This document shows positions 6,646 to 14,124 of a stretch of 16,583 bases of DNA, in pieces. The position numbers and the translations under genes were made by a program. Below the pieces are notes generated by a model. The model was not told the origin of the DNA. It made no database searches and saw nothing but the letters and a program-made list of their open reading frames with translations. The first letter of the stretch is position 1. Each line of letters begins with the position of its first letter. This DNA comes from JBIKLM01 sp044375105 (GTDB lineage: Bacteria > Planctomycetota > UBA1135 > GCA-002686595): positions 1 to 16,583 of the forward strand of contig JBILNK010000092.1 in assembly GCA_044375105.1 (NCBI GenBank). The letters run 5' to 3'.

Positions 6646-9381
6646 TCAGGCGGCCAGCTCGCTCGAAGCGACCGGTGGCTCGGGCTGCGGCTCCGGCTCG
6701 GGCTCCGGCTGCGGTTCGGGGTCTGGAGCGGGCTCGGGGACGGGCTGGGGTTGGGGCTCGGGTTGGGGCTCTGGCGTCGGCTCCGGCATCGGCTCCGGCG
6801 TCGGCTCCGGCTGAGGTGTGGGCTGCGGCGTCGGTTCGGGGGCGGGGGCCGGCTGCGGAGCCGGGCTCGGCGGCGTGGGCTGCGGCGCCGGCTTCTCGGC
6901 CGGGGGTTCGGTCGCGGGGGCCGGGTCGCTCCCGGAGGCGCCGCTGCCGGCGTTCCCGGGCGCCGCTTCCGCCGGCGCGGGCTGAGCGGCGGGCTCCCCG
7001 GCCGGGGCGGGGTTGGCGGGCGCTGCGCCGCCGGTGGCCTGCTCGGCGGCCTTGGCGCGCTCCGCGGCCTGGGCCGCCGCTGCCGCCTGCACGCTGGTGG
7101 GGGCCGGCGCGGCCGCCGGGGGCGGGGCCGGGCTCGGCGTCGCCTCGGGGGTCGGCTTGTCCTCCTCGGCCGGGGCCGCGTGCCGCGCGAACCATTCGAG
7201 CAGGCGCGCCAGGTTGTCGGCCCGCTGGTGCGGCGAGCCGCTGCGCGTCATCTCGTGGTCCGCACCGGGATAGCGCACGTACTCCACGGGCCTCCCGAGC
7301 AAATCGAGCGAGCGATACAGCATCTCGCTCTGGGTGACCCCGGTGCGCAGGTCGCTGGAGCCGTGCGAGATCAAGAGCGGCGTGCGGATGCGCTCCACAT
7401 GCGTCAGCGGCGACTGCTGCGCCAGGAGCTCGCGCTGGCCGGGCTCGAAGGGCCAGCCGCCGAAGTCGTGCTTGATCAGCCGGAAGGCGTTGCCCTCGCC
7501 GAAGAAGGTGGCCAGGTCGTAGACGCCGCGCAGCGCGGCCGCCGCCCGGAAGCGGCCGTCGTGGGCCAGGATCCAGGCGGTCAGGTAGCCGCCGTAGGAG
7601 CCTCCGGTCAGGTACAGGCGCCGGCGATCCAGGCCGGGATGGCGCGCCAAGGCGTCGTCGACCGCCGCCAGCACGTCGCTGGCCGGTCCGGGGCCCCAAT
7701 CGCGGAAGTTGGCGCGCTGGAACTCGCGGCCGTAGCCGGCCGAACCGCGCGGGTTGGCGTAGAGCACCGCGTAGCCCTCGGCCGCCAGCAGCTGCCACTC
7801 GTGCCACATGGTTTCCGAGCCGGGGCCCCACATCACGTGGGGACCGCCGTGGATCTCGACCACCAGGGGCACCGGGGCGCCTTGGCTGGCATCCTCGAGC
7901 CGGCGGCCCGCGGGCGCCTGCAGCCAGTATTGCAAGCGCGGCGCGCCGGGGCGTTCGAGCCAGTGCCAGGTGGGTTCGGCCAGGCTCTTGCCGCGCAGCC
8001 ACGAGGCATGCAGGTCCGAGAGCCGCGGGTCCTCGGCGGCGGGTTCCAGACGGAAGATCTCGCAGGGGTTGGCGGCCGTCGAGAGCGCGTAGACGATCTG
8101 CTCGCCGCGGCAGGCGAAGCGCAGCACCGAGCCGGGCTCGTCGACCAGCGGGCGATGGAGCCCGGTCTCGAGATCGAGGCCCATCAGGGCGATGCGGCCC
8201 TCGGATTCGCGCAGGAAGAACAGCAGGCCGGCGCCGCCGTAGCGCGGCGCGGACAGCTGCGCGTCCAGGTCGTTGGCCAACAGCTCGAGATCGCCGCTCT
8301 TGAACTCCAGGCTGCCGATGCGGGTCTGGCCGAAGGTCGGCTCGTTGGTCGGCCGCAGGGTGAAGAACAGGCGCTCGCCGTCCTGGGCCCAGTGCGGGTC
8401 GCCGAGATCCCAGCGCTCGTCGGCGATCAAGAGCTCGGGCTCGGCGGCGGACAGGCGCCAGAGCAGCAGCGCGTGGTGGTCGCTCTGGTCGGGGTGCCGA
8501 TCGAAGGGGTGCGCCGCGCGGAACACGAACGAGCTGCCGTCCGGGGCCAGCTCGGCGTCTTCGAGGCTCAGCCAGCCGGACCTGAACTCGCGCCGCAGGT
8601 CGCCGGCGAGGCCGATCTCTGTGAGGCGCTCGACCTCCAGCTCGCCGGCCAGGGCGCTCTCGCCCTGAAAGTTGCGGCGTGCGACCAAGCGGGGGTCGGC
8701 TTGCGCTTCCGACTCCGCCAGCCAGGCGGCCCAGCCAGCGGCGTCCGCGGGGCTCGGCCGCGGGGCCTGCTCCGCACCCGCGCTGTTCGGCTCCGGCTCG
8801 GGCCGCGGTTGGCGCAGGCGCAGGCGCTCGAGCTCGCCCGCCGCCGGGCGGGCGTAGGGCGGCGGCTCCGCGAGGCGCGCTGCGGGCCAGCGCGTCGAGA
8901 CCAACAGCCGCTGGCTGTCCGGGAACCAGCGCGGCTGTGCCGCGCCCAGCTCGTTCTGGGTCAGCTGGCGCGCCTCGCCGGGGCCGTCGAGAGGCAGCAG
9001 CCAGACCTGATCGATGCCCGCCGCTTCGCCTTCGCCTTCGCCGGCGCGCACGAAGGCCAGCCAGCGCCCATCCGGGCTGATCGCGGGGTCCCGCGCGTCG
9101 CGCTCTCCGTGGGTCAGCGGGCGCATCCGGCCCGGTTGGGTCAGATCGAAGTGGCACAGGGAACGCCGATAGCGCCCCTTTGCGTCGCGCGCCAGCGGAT
9201 CGCCATCGATGCGCAGCAGCTCGGCCACTGCGCTGGCGCCGTCAGGAGCCAGCTCGAGATCCGCGACCCGCACCAGCCGGGCGAAGTCCGCGATCGAGAT
9301 CGGGCTGGGGGCAGGGTTCTGGGCGAGGCCGAGTTCGGCCAGCAGCCCGAGGGCGAGGGCCAGGCGCAGGGGCAGCGTCAT
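6646..9381 (-). CDS. Secreted S9 family serine peptidase (prolyl oligopeptidase/acylaminoacyl-peptidase type) with Pro/Glu-rich tail
   Basis: The 911-residue product starts with a signal peptide (MTLPLRLALALGLLAELGLAQ). Residues about 25-470 look like the WD/PD40-type beta-propeller, with repeats such as AISPDGRWLAFV and LAPDGSSFVF. The alpha/beta-hydrolase domain follows. The oxyanion-region HGGPH is at 511-515, the nucleophile is S595 in GGSYGGY, D677 lies in HGSSDLRTG, and H709 lies in GADHE. The 82- and 32-residue spacings fit the family. Such enzymes remove dipeptides or acylated residues from peptides. Residues 735-911 are an unusual tail, first rich in Ala/Pro and then a long run of PEP, PQP and PTP units. 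It has no recognisable anchor, and it may span the cell wall or act as a spacer. An ATG four codons upstream (9393) is also possible. The gene converges on the GT4 gene. Confidence 0.94.
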   Translation of the reverse strand: MTLPLRLALALGLLAELGLAQNPAPSPISIADFARLVRVADLELAPDGASAVAELLRIDGDPLARDAKGRYRRSLCHFDLTQPGRMRPLTHGERDARDPAISPDGRWLAFVRAGEGEGEAAGIDQVWLLPLDGPGEARQLTQNELGAAQPRWFPDSQRLLVSTRWPAARLAEPPPYARPAAGELERLRLRQPRPEPEPNSAGAEQAPRPSPADAAGWAAWLAESEAQADPRLVARRNFQGESALAGELEVERLTEIGLAGDLRREFRSGWLSLEDAELAPDGSSFVFRAAHPFDRHPDQSDHHALLLWRLSAAEPELLIADERWDLGDPHWAQDGERLFFTLRPTNEPTFGQTRIGSLEFKSGDLELLANDLDAQLSAPRYGGAGLLFFLRESEGRIALMGLDLETGLHRPLVDEPGSVLRFACRGEQIVYALSTAANPCEIFRLEPAAEDPRLSDLHASWLRGKSLAEPTWHWLERPGAPRLQYWLQAPAGRRLEDASQGAPVPLVVEIHGGPHVMWGPGSETMWHEWQLLAAEGYAVLYANPRGSAGYGREFQRANFRDWGPGPASDVLAAVDDALARHPGLDRRRLYLTGGSYGGYLTAWILAHDGRFRAAAALRGVYDLATFFGEGNAFRLIKHDFGGWPFEPGQRELLAQQSPLTHVERIRTPLLISHGSSDLRTGVTQSEMLYRSLDLLGRPVEYVRYPGADHEMTRSGSPHQRADNLARLLEWFARHAAPAEEDKPTPEATPSPAPPPAAAPAPTSVQAAAAAQAAERAKAAEQATGGAAPANPAPAGEPAAQPAPAEAAPGNAGSGASGSDPAPATEPPAEKPAPQPTPPSPAPQPAPAPEPTPQPTPQPEPTPEPMPEPTPEPQPEPQPQPVPEPAPDPEPQPEPEPEPQPEPPVASSELAA
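6666..6855. repeat. Coding low-complexity repeat (Pro-Glu/Pro-Gln codons) in the peptidase tail
   Basis: The plus strand shows loosely repeated GGCTCC, GGCTCG and GGCTGC hexamers, together with GGTTGGGGC-type variants. On the coding (minus) strand these give Pro-Glu, Pro-Gln and Pro-Thr dipeptides at the C-terminus of the S9 peptidase. The frame stays open throughout, so the tract is read as protein. Copy number may vary between relatives. Confidence 0.75.
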
Positions 9382-10004
9382 GGGCGGGGGCATCCGGGAG
9401 CGAAGGCCTGCCAGCATCCCAAAATCAGCCCTTTGGTCGGCCCGAAGCGGATCCGGCGAGGCCAGAAAATCTCGGTTCGGGAGTACGAACGGGGGCTTCG
9501 GGTCCTCCTCGACCTTCATCCGAAGCGGCCATCGCCGCCAAGGCGGGTCGGGTGACAGGAGCATGTCCAGCCCGTCCAGGCGGCCTTGGCAAGGGACGCG
9601 GGCCCCGCTGCTTTCCTTGCCCAGCGGGGCTTTCGGGCGGCTCGGGCCGCCGGCGAGCGCCATCTAGAGCGGCCCTCGGAACCCGTCCCTTCGACCAAGG
9701 TGCGCGCCGTGGAGTGCCAGGCACGGCGAAGCGGGACCCGCAGACGGTGCCGGGATGCGGAAGCCTCCGTTGAACTCGATCGGCACCACGGCCGATACCC
9801 CGCCGTAGGACAGGCTGCAGGCGCCGTGCTCGGGCGTCGGCTGACGGATCCCGGGCGCAGACCTGGCCCGCCCGGGTGCCGCTGTCCATCAGGGCCAGAT
9901 CGGCCTCGCAGGGTCCGGCCTGGGACGAGCGCCGCTTCGAGCGGACGCGTTGCCTGCGCAGGGCCGGCCGGGCCGCGGGACAGGGAGGCCGCTCGGCCAG
10001 GCTG
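9382..10004. other. Gene-poor region upstream of the S9 peptidase
   Basis: I find no gene here that I recognise. The peptidase frame stays open upstream of its start to about 9663, but the extra part is compositionally unlike a protein and precedes the signal peptide. A minus-strand frame open from 9888 down to a TAG at 9664-9666 (74 codons) reads plausibly as protein near its end, with segments such as VVPIEFNGGFRIP, but it has no start codon of its own. It may be the broken 3' end of a lost gene. The peptidase promoter must lie in the first part of this stretch. Confidence 0.4.
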
Positions 10005-10514
10005 GCCCCTAGGGCCGTCACGACCGCGCCCAACAGGCTCCGGGCGCAGCCTGGCAGGTCGGCGCCGGGTGCCGGCGGGGGGGCCCTCTGGACCGCCCCC
10101 TGGACGGCCGCGTCGTCCGCCGGAAGCGCGCGCTCCGCCGTGGCGGGTGCGCCGGGGCCCGGGCGCCCGCTTCGGACCCGCCCCAGACCTGCTCCGGGTT
10201 CCGGCGCGCCCGGCAGCCACGGACCAGGGCCTAGGCAGGCCGCCGCGCGTCGACCGCCACCCATTTGGGCGGGGCCGCCCAAGTCCCGCAGCAGCCGCAG
10301 ATGGGCAGGCAGCGACAGCCAGGTCTCCCGGAAAACGTCCTGCTGTTCGGACTCCTTCAGCCCCTGCCCACGCACCGCTCTCAGAACCAGCGAGCCGAGC
10401 CGCCCCATGAGCGCGGCCCAGGACTGGGACGCCCCACCGGCCAACCGTGCTACCAGCTCTGGAAGCCCCGGTTCGGGGGCCTCGACCGAGCTTTTTCGCG
10501 GCGGGCTGGGCGCT
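10005..10514 (-). pseudogene. Probable decayed ECF sigma-70 factor
   Basis: The frame read from about 10514 down contains SWAALMGRLGSLVLRAV, then SEQQDVFRETWLSLPAH and LRLLRD. This is a good match to ECF sigma region 2.1-2.3, the part that binds core polymerase and the -10 element. After about 10274 the match moves to the next frame, PPKWVAVDARRPA, where a tryptophan and basic block of region 2.3-2.4 is expected, and then meets a TAG at 10231-10233. Further on, a possible region 4 start (ADDAAVQGAVQRA, and LLGAVV) is back in the first frame. No helix-turn-helix end is visible. The first frame lacks a good start: an ATG at 10517 is in another frame, and reading from it would need a shift at an AAAAA run to enter the sigma frame. 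Multiple frame changes suggest decay. Local sequencing or assembly errors are the main alternative. Confidence 0.42.
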
Positions 10515-10617
10515 CATGGGGCCCCGAACTCACAGATCTTGACCGAAACGGTCGAAAGACATCCAGGCGCTTGCCGCGAACTAGCGCCTCCGGGCTTTTC
10601 CCGGGTCCGACCTCCCC

Positions 10618-11154
10618 ATGCTGCAATTCCTGCTCAAGGCCCTGCTGACCATCGTCGCCCTGCTCGGAGGCTTGGGCCTGCTCATGCCTTCGCACTTCGA
10701 GGTCCAGCGGTCCCTCGAGATGCACGGCGTGCCCGAGGATGTCTATGCGGTGGTCGGAGACCTCGCCACCTGGGACGACTGGAGCCCCTTCACCAACAGG
10801 CAAGACCCGGGCCTTTCGGTCACGCTCTCGGACGACCCGATGGGGGAATCGGCTTTCCGGCGCTGGCGCGGGCCACGCCTCGGCACCGGCGAGCTGCGCA
10901 TCACGCGCTACGACGAGGAATCCGGCGTCGAGCTCAGCTTCCAGGAGCCTCGGCGTCCGCCTTCCCAGATGACCTTCCAGGCGCGGCAGCTCGAAAACAA
11001 GGTGCGCATGGTGGAGGTCACCTGGATCGAGAGCGGGGACCTCGGCTGGAATCCGGTGTACCGCTGGATGGGCCTGGTCTGGCTCGACGAACACAGCGGC
11101 CGGCGCATGGAGAAAGGCCTGTTGGAGCTGCGTCGCGTGATGAGGGAGCTCTGA
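10618..11154 (+). CDS. Membrane-anchored SRPBCC (polyketide cyclase/START-like) family protein
   Basis: The 178-residue product has one N-terminal hydrophobic segment (about residues 3-23), likely a membrane anchor or uncleaved signal. A START-like domain then begins with FEVQRSLEMHGVPEDVYAVVGD (split here as residues 27-38 and 39-48) and WDDWSPF at 52-58. The pattern of an N-terminal strand, a PEDVYAVV helix and a W..WSP motif is typical of the Polyketide_cyc2 group. The C-terminal helix carries GLLELRRVM. These folds bind a hydrophobic ligand in a cavity, but the ligand here is unknown. No Shine-Dalgarno sequence precedes the ATG, and the leader ends in CCCC. The 103 bp upstream of it include a small hairpin, GACCG-AAA-CGGTC at 10541-10553. 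The stop lies inside a 9-base direct repeat, GGAGCTCTG (11145-11153 and 11157-11165). The 139-bp gap that follows shows no clear terminator. Confidence 0.84.
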   Translation: MLQFLLKALLTIVALLGGLGLLMPSHFEVQRSLEMHGVPEDVYAVVGDLATWDDWSPFTNRQDPGLSVTLSDDPMGESAFRRWRGPRLGTGELRITRYDEESGVELSFQEPRRPPSQMTFQARQLENKVRMVEVTWIESGDLGWNPVYRWMGLVWLDEHSGRRMEKGLLELRRVMREL

Positions 11155-11293
11155 TCGGAGCTCTGCGGCAGCAGCTCAGAACGCCGGGGGCCCTGCGCGT
11201 CGTTCGCTCGTGCGGTGCGGAGCGAGGCAGGTCAAGGTCCAGCCGGCGAACGCTCGACCCGCGCCCGACACGGGTCTAGGCCCGCTCGAGGGC

Positions 11294-13090
11294 TCAAAGG
11301 CTCGCGTCCTCGCGCAAGAAGGCCGGCGCGCGGCCGAGGGGCGCCGGCAGGGTCCGCGCGCCGTCTTCGCCGTCGAAGCGCTCGTCCGGCGCGCCGTGCT
11401 CCGGCCACAGAGCGCGCCAACGGCCCGGCGGGAACACCACGCGCCGCTCGCGCGCGCCGCGCTCGAGCACCGGCGCCACCAGCAGATCGTCGCCCAGCAG
11501 GAATTGATCGCCGACCGCGGCCAGATCGGCGCGTCCGGGGGCGGCGAAAAACAGGGGCCGGGCCGCCGGCAGCCCCGTGCGCGCGGCCTCGGCCATCAGG
11601 CGCCCGAGCCGCGGACGCAGCGTTTCGCGCAGCTGCAGGTTGGCGCGCACGCTGGCTTCCACGCGGGGCCCGAAGGACCAGGGCTCCTTGCGGCACGAGC
11701 CCTTGTCCGAATGGCCGCGGAAAAACGGCAGGTAGGGCCCCAGCTCGAACCAGCGCTCGAACAGTTCGGGCTCCGGATCGCCGAAGAATCCGCCCACGTC
11801 GGGGCCGCTGAAGGGCTGTCCGCACAGGCCCAGGGACAGCACCATCGAGACGGCCCAGCCCAGGTCCTCCCAGCGCGCTTGGTTGTCGCCGGTCCAGGTG
11901 GCCGCGAAGCGCGCCGCGCCCAGGTGTCCGGCGCGGGTCAACACGAAGGGACGCTCGCCCGGCCGGGCCGCCAGGGCGCCCTGGCGCGTGGCCTCGGCCA
12001 TCCATTGCCCGTAGAGGTTGTGGAAGCGCCCGTGGCTGCCGCCGGACAGGCCGCGGTGCCGCGCCCGCGGGCTCAGCGTCTTGGTCGGCGTGCGGAACAC
12101 GGCCGGCTCGTTCATGTCGCACCACAGGCCGTCGAGCGGCGTGCGCGCCAAGAGCTCGCGCACCAAGCCGGCCCACCAGGCGCGCGTCTCGGCGCGGCTG
12201 AAGTCGGGGAAGTGGCACAAGCCTGGCCAGACCCGCCCGGCCGCGGGCCGGCCGTCCTCGAGGGTCACGAAATGGTCGCCGGTCAGGCCCTCTGCATAAA
12301 CCGAATAATCCGCGGCGATGGCCACGCCGGGATCGAGGATCGCAACCGTGCGCACGCCCTGCGCGCGCAGCTCGGCCAGCAGCCCGGCCGGATCGGGGAA
12401 ACGCTGCTCCGACCAGGTGAACACGCGCCAGCGGTCCATGTAGTCGATGTCGAACCAGATCGCCGCCAGGGGCAGATCCCGGCGCTTGAACTCGCCCACC
12501 ACGCGGCGCACTTCCTCGGCGCTCTCGTAGGACCAGCGGCACTGGTGGTAGCCGAGGGCCCACTCGGGCGGCTCCGCAGGCAGCCCGATCAGTTCGCTGA
12601 GCGCCTGGGTCACCGCCTGGGGGCTCGGGCCCTCGATGCGATAGAGCTCGAAGGGCGCGCCTTCGAAGGCGAATTCGACGCCGTCCTTCAGGACCTGCAC
12701 CAGGCCGCGCTCCGGCGTGGCCGCCAGCAGGCCCAGGGCGCGGCCGTCCGGGAGCAGCACCAGCAGGTAGGGGTGCGACTGGTACAGCGACGGGGAGTGC
12801 TCGCCGAAGGCCCCGGCGAAGGCGCGCCGGGCCTCGGCGCTGAGCGCCGCCAGAGGCCGGCGGGCCGGCCGCTCCGCCAGCACGCCGTCCTGCGCGGGCG
12901 GGCGCTCGCCGCGCTCGGTCTCCGGCTCGAACACGGTCACGCTGCAGCCCAAGGCCGCGGCGCGCGGGCACTCGGCGCGGTGGCTGTGCACGGCGCGGAT
13001 GCCGTAGCCGTCGATCGGCAGCTCCGCCAGGCGGCCGCCGTTGCTCTGGTCGGTGGGGCGCGGGGGAAGCGCTGCGCTCTGGCCGTTCAT
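11294..13090 (-). CDS. Glycoside hydrolase family 31 alpha-glucosidase
   Basis: The 598-residue product carries the GH31 signature blocks in order. These are GYHQCRWSYES at the start of the barrel, IWFDIDYMD (D214 and D216), and the catalytic nucleophile D325 in LWCDMNEPA. The acid/base D402 lies in TWTGDNQ, and GPDVGGFFG and PFFRGHS follow. The enzyme should release alpha-glucose from the non-reducing end of oligosaccharides or related alpha-glycosides with retention. It is shorter than many GH31 enzymes, because the N-terminal sandwich before the barrel is only about 180 residues and the C-terminal part is compact. There is no signal peptide, so it is probably cytoplasmic. It lies 117 bp downstream of a lipoprotein gene on the same strand and may share its transcript. 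The exact substrate is not evident. Confidence 0.95.
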   Translation of the reverse strand: MNGQSAALPPRPTDQSNGGRLAELPIDGYGIRAVHSHRAECPRAAALGCSVTVFEPETERGERPPAQDGVLAERPARRPLAALSAEARRAFAGAFGEHSPSLYQSHPYLLVLLPDGRALGLLAATPERGLVQVLKDGVEFAFEGAPFELYRIEGPSPQAVTQALSELIGLPAEPPEWALGYHQCRWSYESAEEVRRVVGEFKRRDLPLAAIWFDIDYMDRWRVFTWSEQRFPDPAGLLAELRAQGVRTVAILDPGVAIAADYSVYAEGLTGDHFVTLEDGRPAAGRVWPGLCHFPDFSRAETRAWWAGLVRELLARTPLDGLWCDMNEPAVFRTPTKTLSPRARHRGLSGGSHGRFHNLYGQWMAEATRQGALAARPGERPFVLTRAGHLGAARFAATWTGDNQARWEDLGWAVSMVLSLGLCGQPFSGPDVGGFFGDPEPELFERWFELGPYLPFFRGHSDKGSCRKEPWSFGPRVEASVRANLQLRETLRPRLGRLMAEAARTGLPAARPLFFAAPGRADLAAVGDQFLLGDDLLVAPVLERGARERRVVFPPGRWRALWPEHGAPDERFDGEDGARTLPAPLGRAPAFLREDASL

Positions 13091-13103
13091 GGCGCGCAGG
13101 ATA

Positions 13104-13117
13104 GCGGCCGCGGCCGC
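13104..13117. other. 14-bp palindrome just upstream of the GH31 start
   Basis: GCGGCCGCGGCCGC is a perfect palindrome 14-27 bases before the GH31 ATG, in the leader shared with the end of the lipoprotein gene. It could fold in the mRNA or be an operator half-site pair. Chance is a fair alternative in DNA of this composition. Confidence 0.25.
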
Positions 13118-13207
13118 CCACGGCCCAGGGTCGGGCGGCCCAGCACGTGCGGGCAGCGCGGACCCGCTCCGCCCGGGTTTCCGCCCGGCCTTCTGGGTTT
13201 CGGCCGG

Positions 13208-13801
13208 TCAGCTCCGGCGGCGGTTCGTCTCGAGCAGTTCCATGTCGAAGATCAGCTCGCCGCCGACCCGCACCTGATAGCGCACCGGCGATCCGGCGCT
13301 GTGCTTGGCGAACCAGAAGCTGTTCTCCGCCGCCGGCTGATCGGCCTGCTCGGAGGGCTCCACGAAGCGATACAGCCAGCAGTCGAAGCGCCCGGCGCCG
13401 ACCTGGATCGATTCCTCGCGGATCTCGGTGACCCCGGCGGGGAACGAGGCGTGGTCGCGCAGCTCGTCCCAGCCGAAGCGCGCGCGGGTTTCGCGGCTGG
13501 CCTCGGGGCTGCCCTCGATCCACTCGTTGTTGACCAGGGCGCAGCCGTGTTCGTCGCATAGCTCCCAGGTCGTGCGCCGGGTCAGGGTGGCTTGGCCCGC
13601 GGCGGCCACGCGATAGACCGTGTAGGTGCCGACCGGATGGGCGGCGCGCATCTGCTGGGCCGTGTAGGGCTGGGGCGCGATTTCGATGCCGGCCGCCGAT
13701 TCGAGTGCAGCTTGCTTGGGTTCGCTGCGGCAGCCGGCGGCGAAGAGGGGCAGGAGCAGCAGCGCCAGGGGCGACAGACGCAGCGGGGGAATGGAGGCCA
13801 T
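13208..13801 (-). CDS. Lipoprotein of unknown function
   Basis: The 197-residue product has a short signal peptide with a Leu-rich core (residues 12-19) and a lipobox-like FAAGC, giving a likely lipidated C24. Residues 52-197 look all-beta, with alternating hydrophobic strands such as GTYTVYRV and IQVGAGRFDCWLYRF, and a closing GGELIFDMELLETN. The order of a cysteine-containing strand, a FWFAK strand and a PVRYQVR strand recalls small beta-barrel or DUF3108-like envelope proteins, but I cannot assign a family. Two Cys (C82 and C86 region, in LCDEHGC) might form a disulfide. It precedes the GH31 gene on the same strand. It would sit in the cell envelope. No function is claimed. Confidence 0.8.
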   Translation of the reverse strand: MASIPPLRLSPLALLLLPLFAAGCRSEPKQAALESAAGIEIAPQPYTAQQMRAAHPVGTYTVYRVAAAGQATLTRRTTWELCDEHGCALVNNEWIEGSPEASRETRARFGWDELRDHASFPAGVTEIREESIQVGAGRFDCWLYRFVEPSEQADQPAAENSFWFAKHSAGSPVRYQVRVGGELIFDMELLETNRRRS

Positions 13802-14124
13802 GTCGGCAGCCTAGCGACCCGCTCGGGGCAGCCGAGCCCCAGGGAGCGGTGCGAGCGCGCGGCGGCTCGCCGCTCGCTCCCCTGCGGGGCCGGGTCGAAG
13901 GAGCGCCGGCCGCAGCGGGGGCCGGGGCCCGCCGGTGGGCTCGTCCGGGCGGCGTGGGCCCGGGCCGTTTGGGACCTGCGCGCCTCGCCTGCCCCGGGGG
14001 GGGCTGCCCAGCGCGCCCCCGCTCGGCGAGAATCTCGGGCCTTGCGTCGGCCCGCCGTCCCGCCTCCGCCCGCCGTCCCGCCGTCCCGCCTCCGTCCCCC
14101 GCCCCGCCTCCGTCCCCCGCCCCC
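13802..14124. other. Divergent intergenic region between lipoprotein and nuclease genes
   Basis: This 323-bp stretch holds no gene I can support. On the lipoprotein side there is a 6-bp inverted repeat, GCTCGG at 13821-13826 and CCGAGC at 13832-13837. Further in, 13853-13877 can fold into a GC hairpin around CGGCG/CGCCG. The last 74 bases before the nuclease, from about 14051, carry only C, T and G with no A, and are dominated by CCGTCCC and CCGCC units. Promoters for both genes should be here, but none could be assigned. Confidence 0.45.
14088..14123. repeat. Two tandem 18-bp units abutting the nuclease start
   Basis: GCCTCCGTCCCCCGCCCC occurs at 14088-14105 and again, identical and adjacent, at 14106-14123. 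One base separates the second copy from the ATG of the nuclease. Looser copies of its CCGTCCCGCC part extend back to about 14051. The tract replaces any ribosome-binding site in the leader. Confidence 0.9.

Noticed and set aside
6409..9555. 1048-codon plus-strand frame opposite the S9 peptidase
   Set aside because: The peptidase on the other strand has a full catalytic triad. This frame reads as Gly/Arg/Leu repeats made by the complement of the Pro/Glu tail.
10539..10566. TTGACC as a -35 box for the SRPBCC gene
   Set aside because: It matches the consensus at five of six bases, but no acceptable -10 lies 15-18 bases downstream, and TTGACC overlaps a small hairpin.
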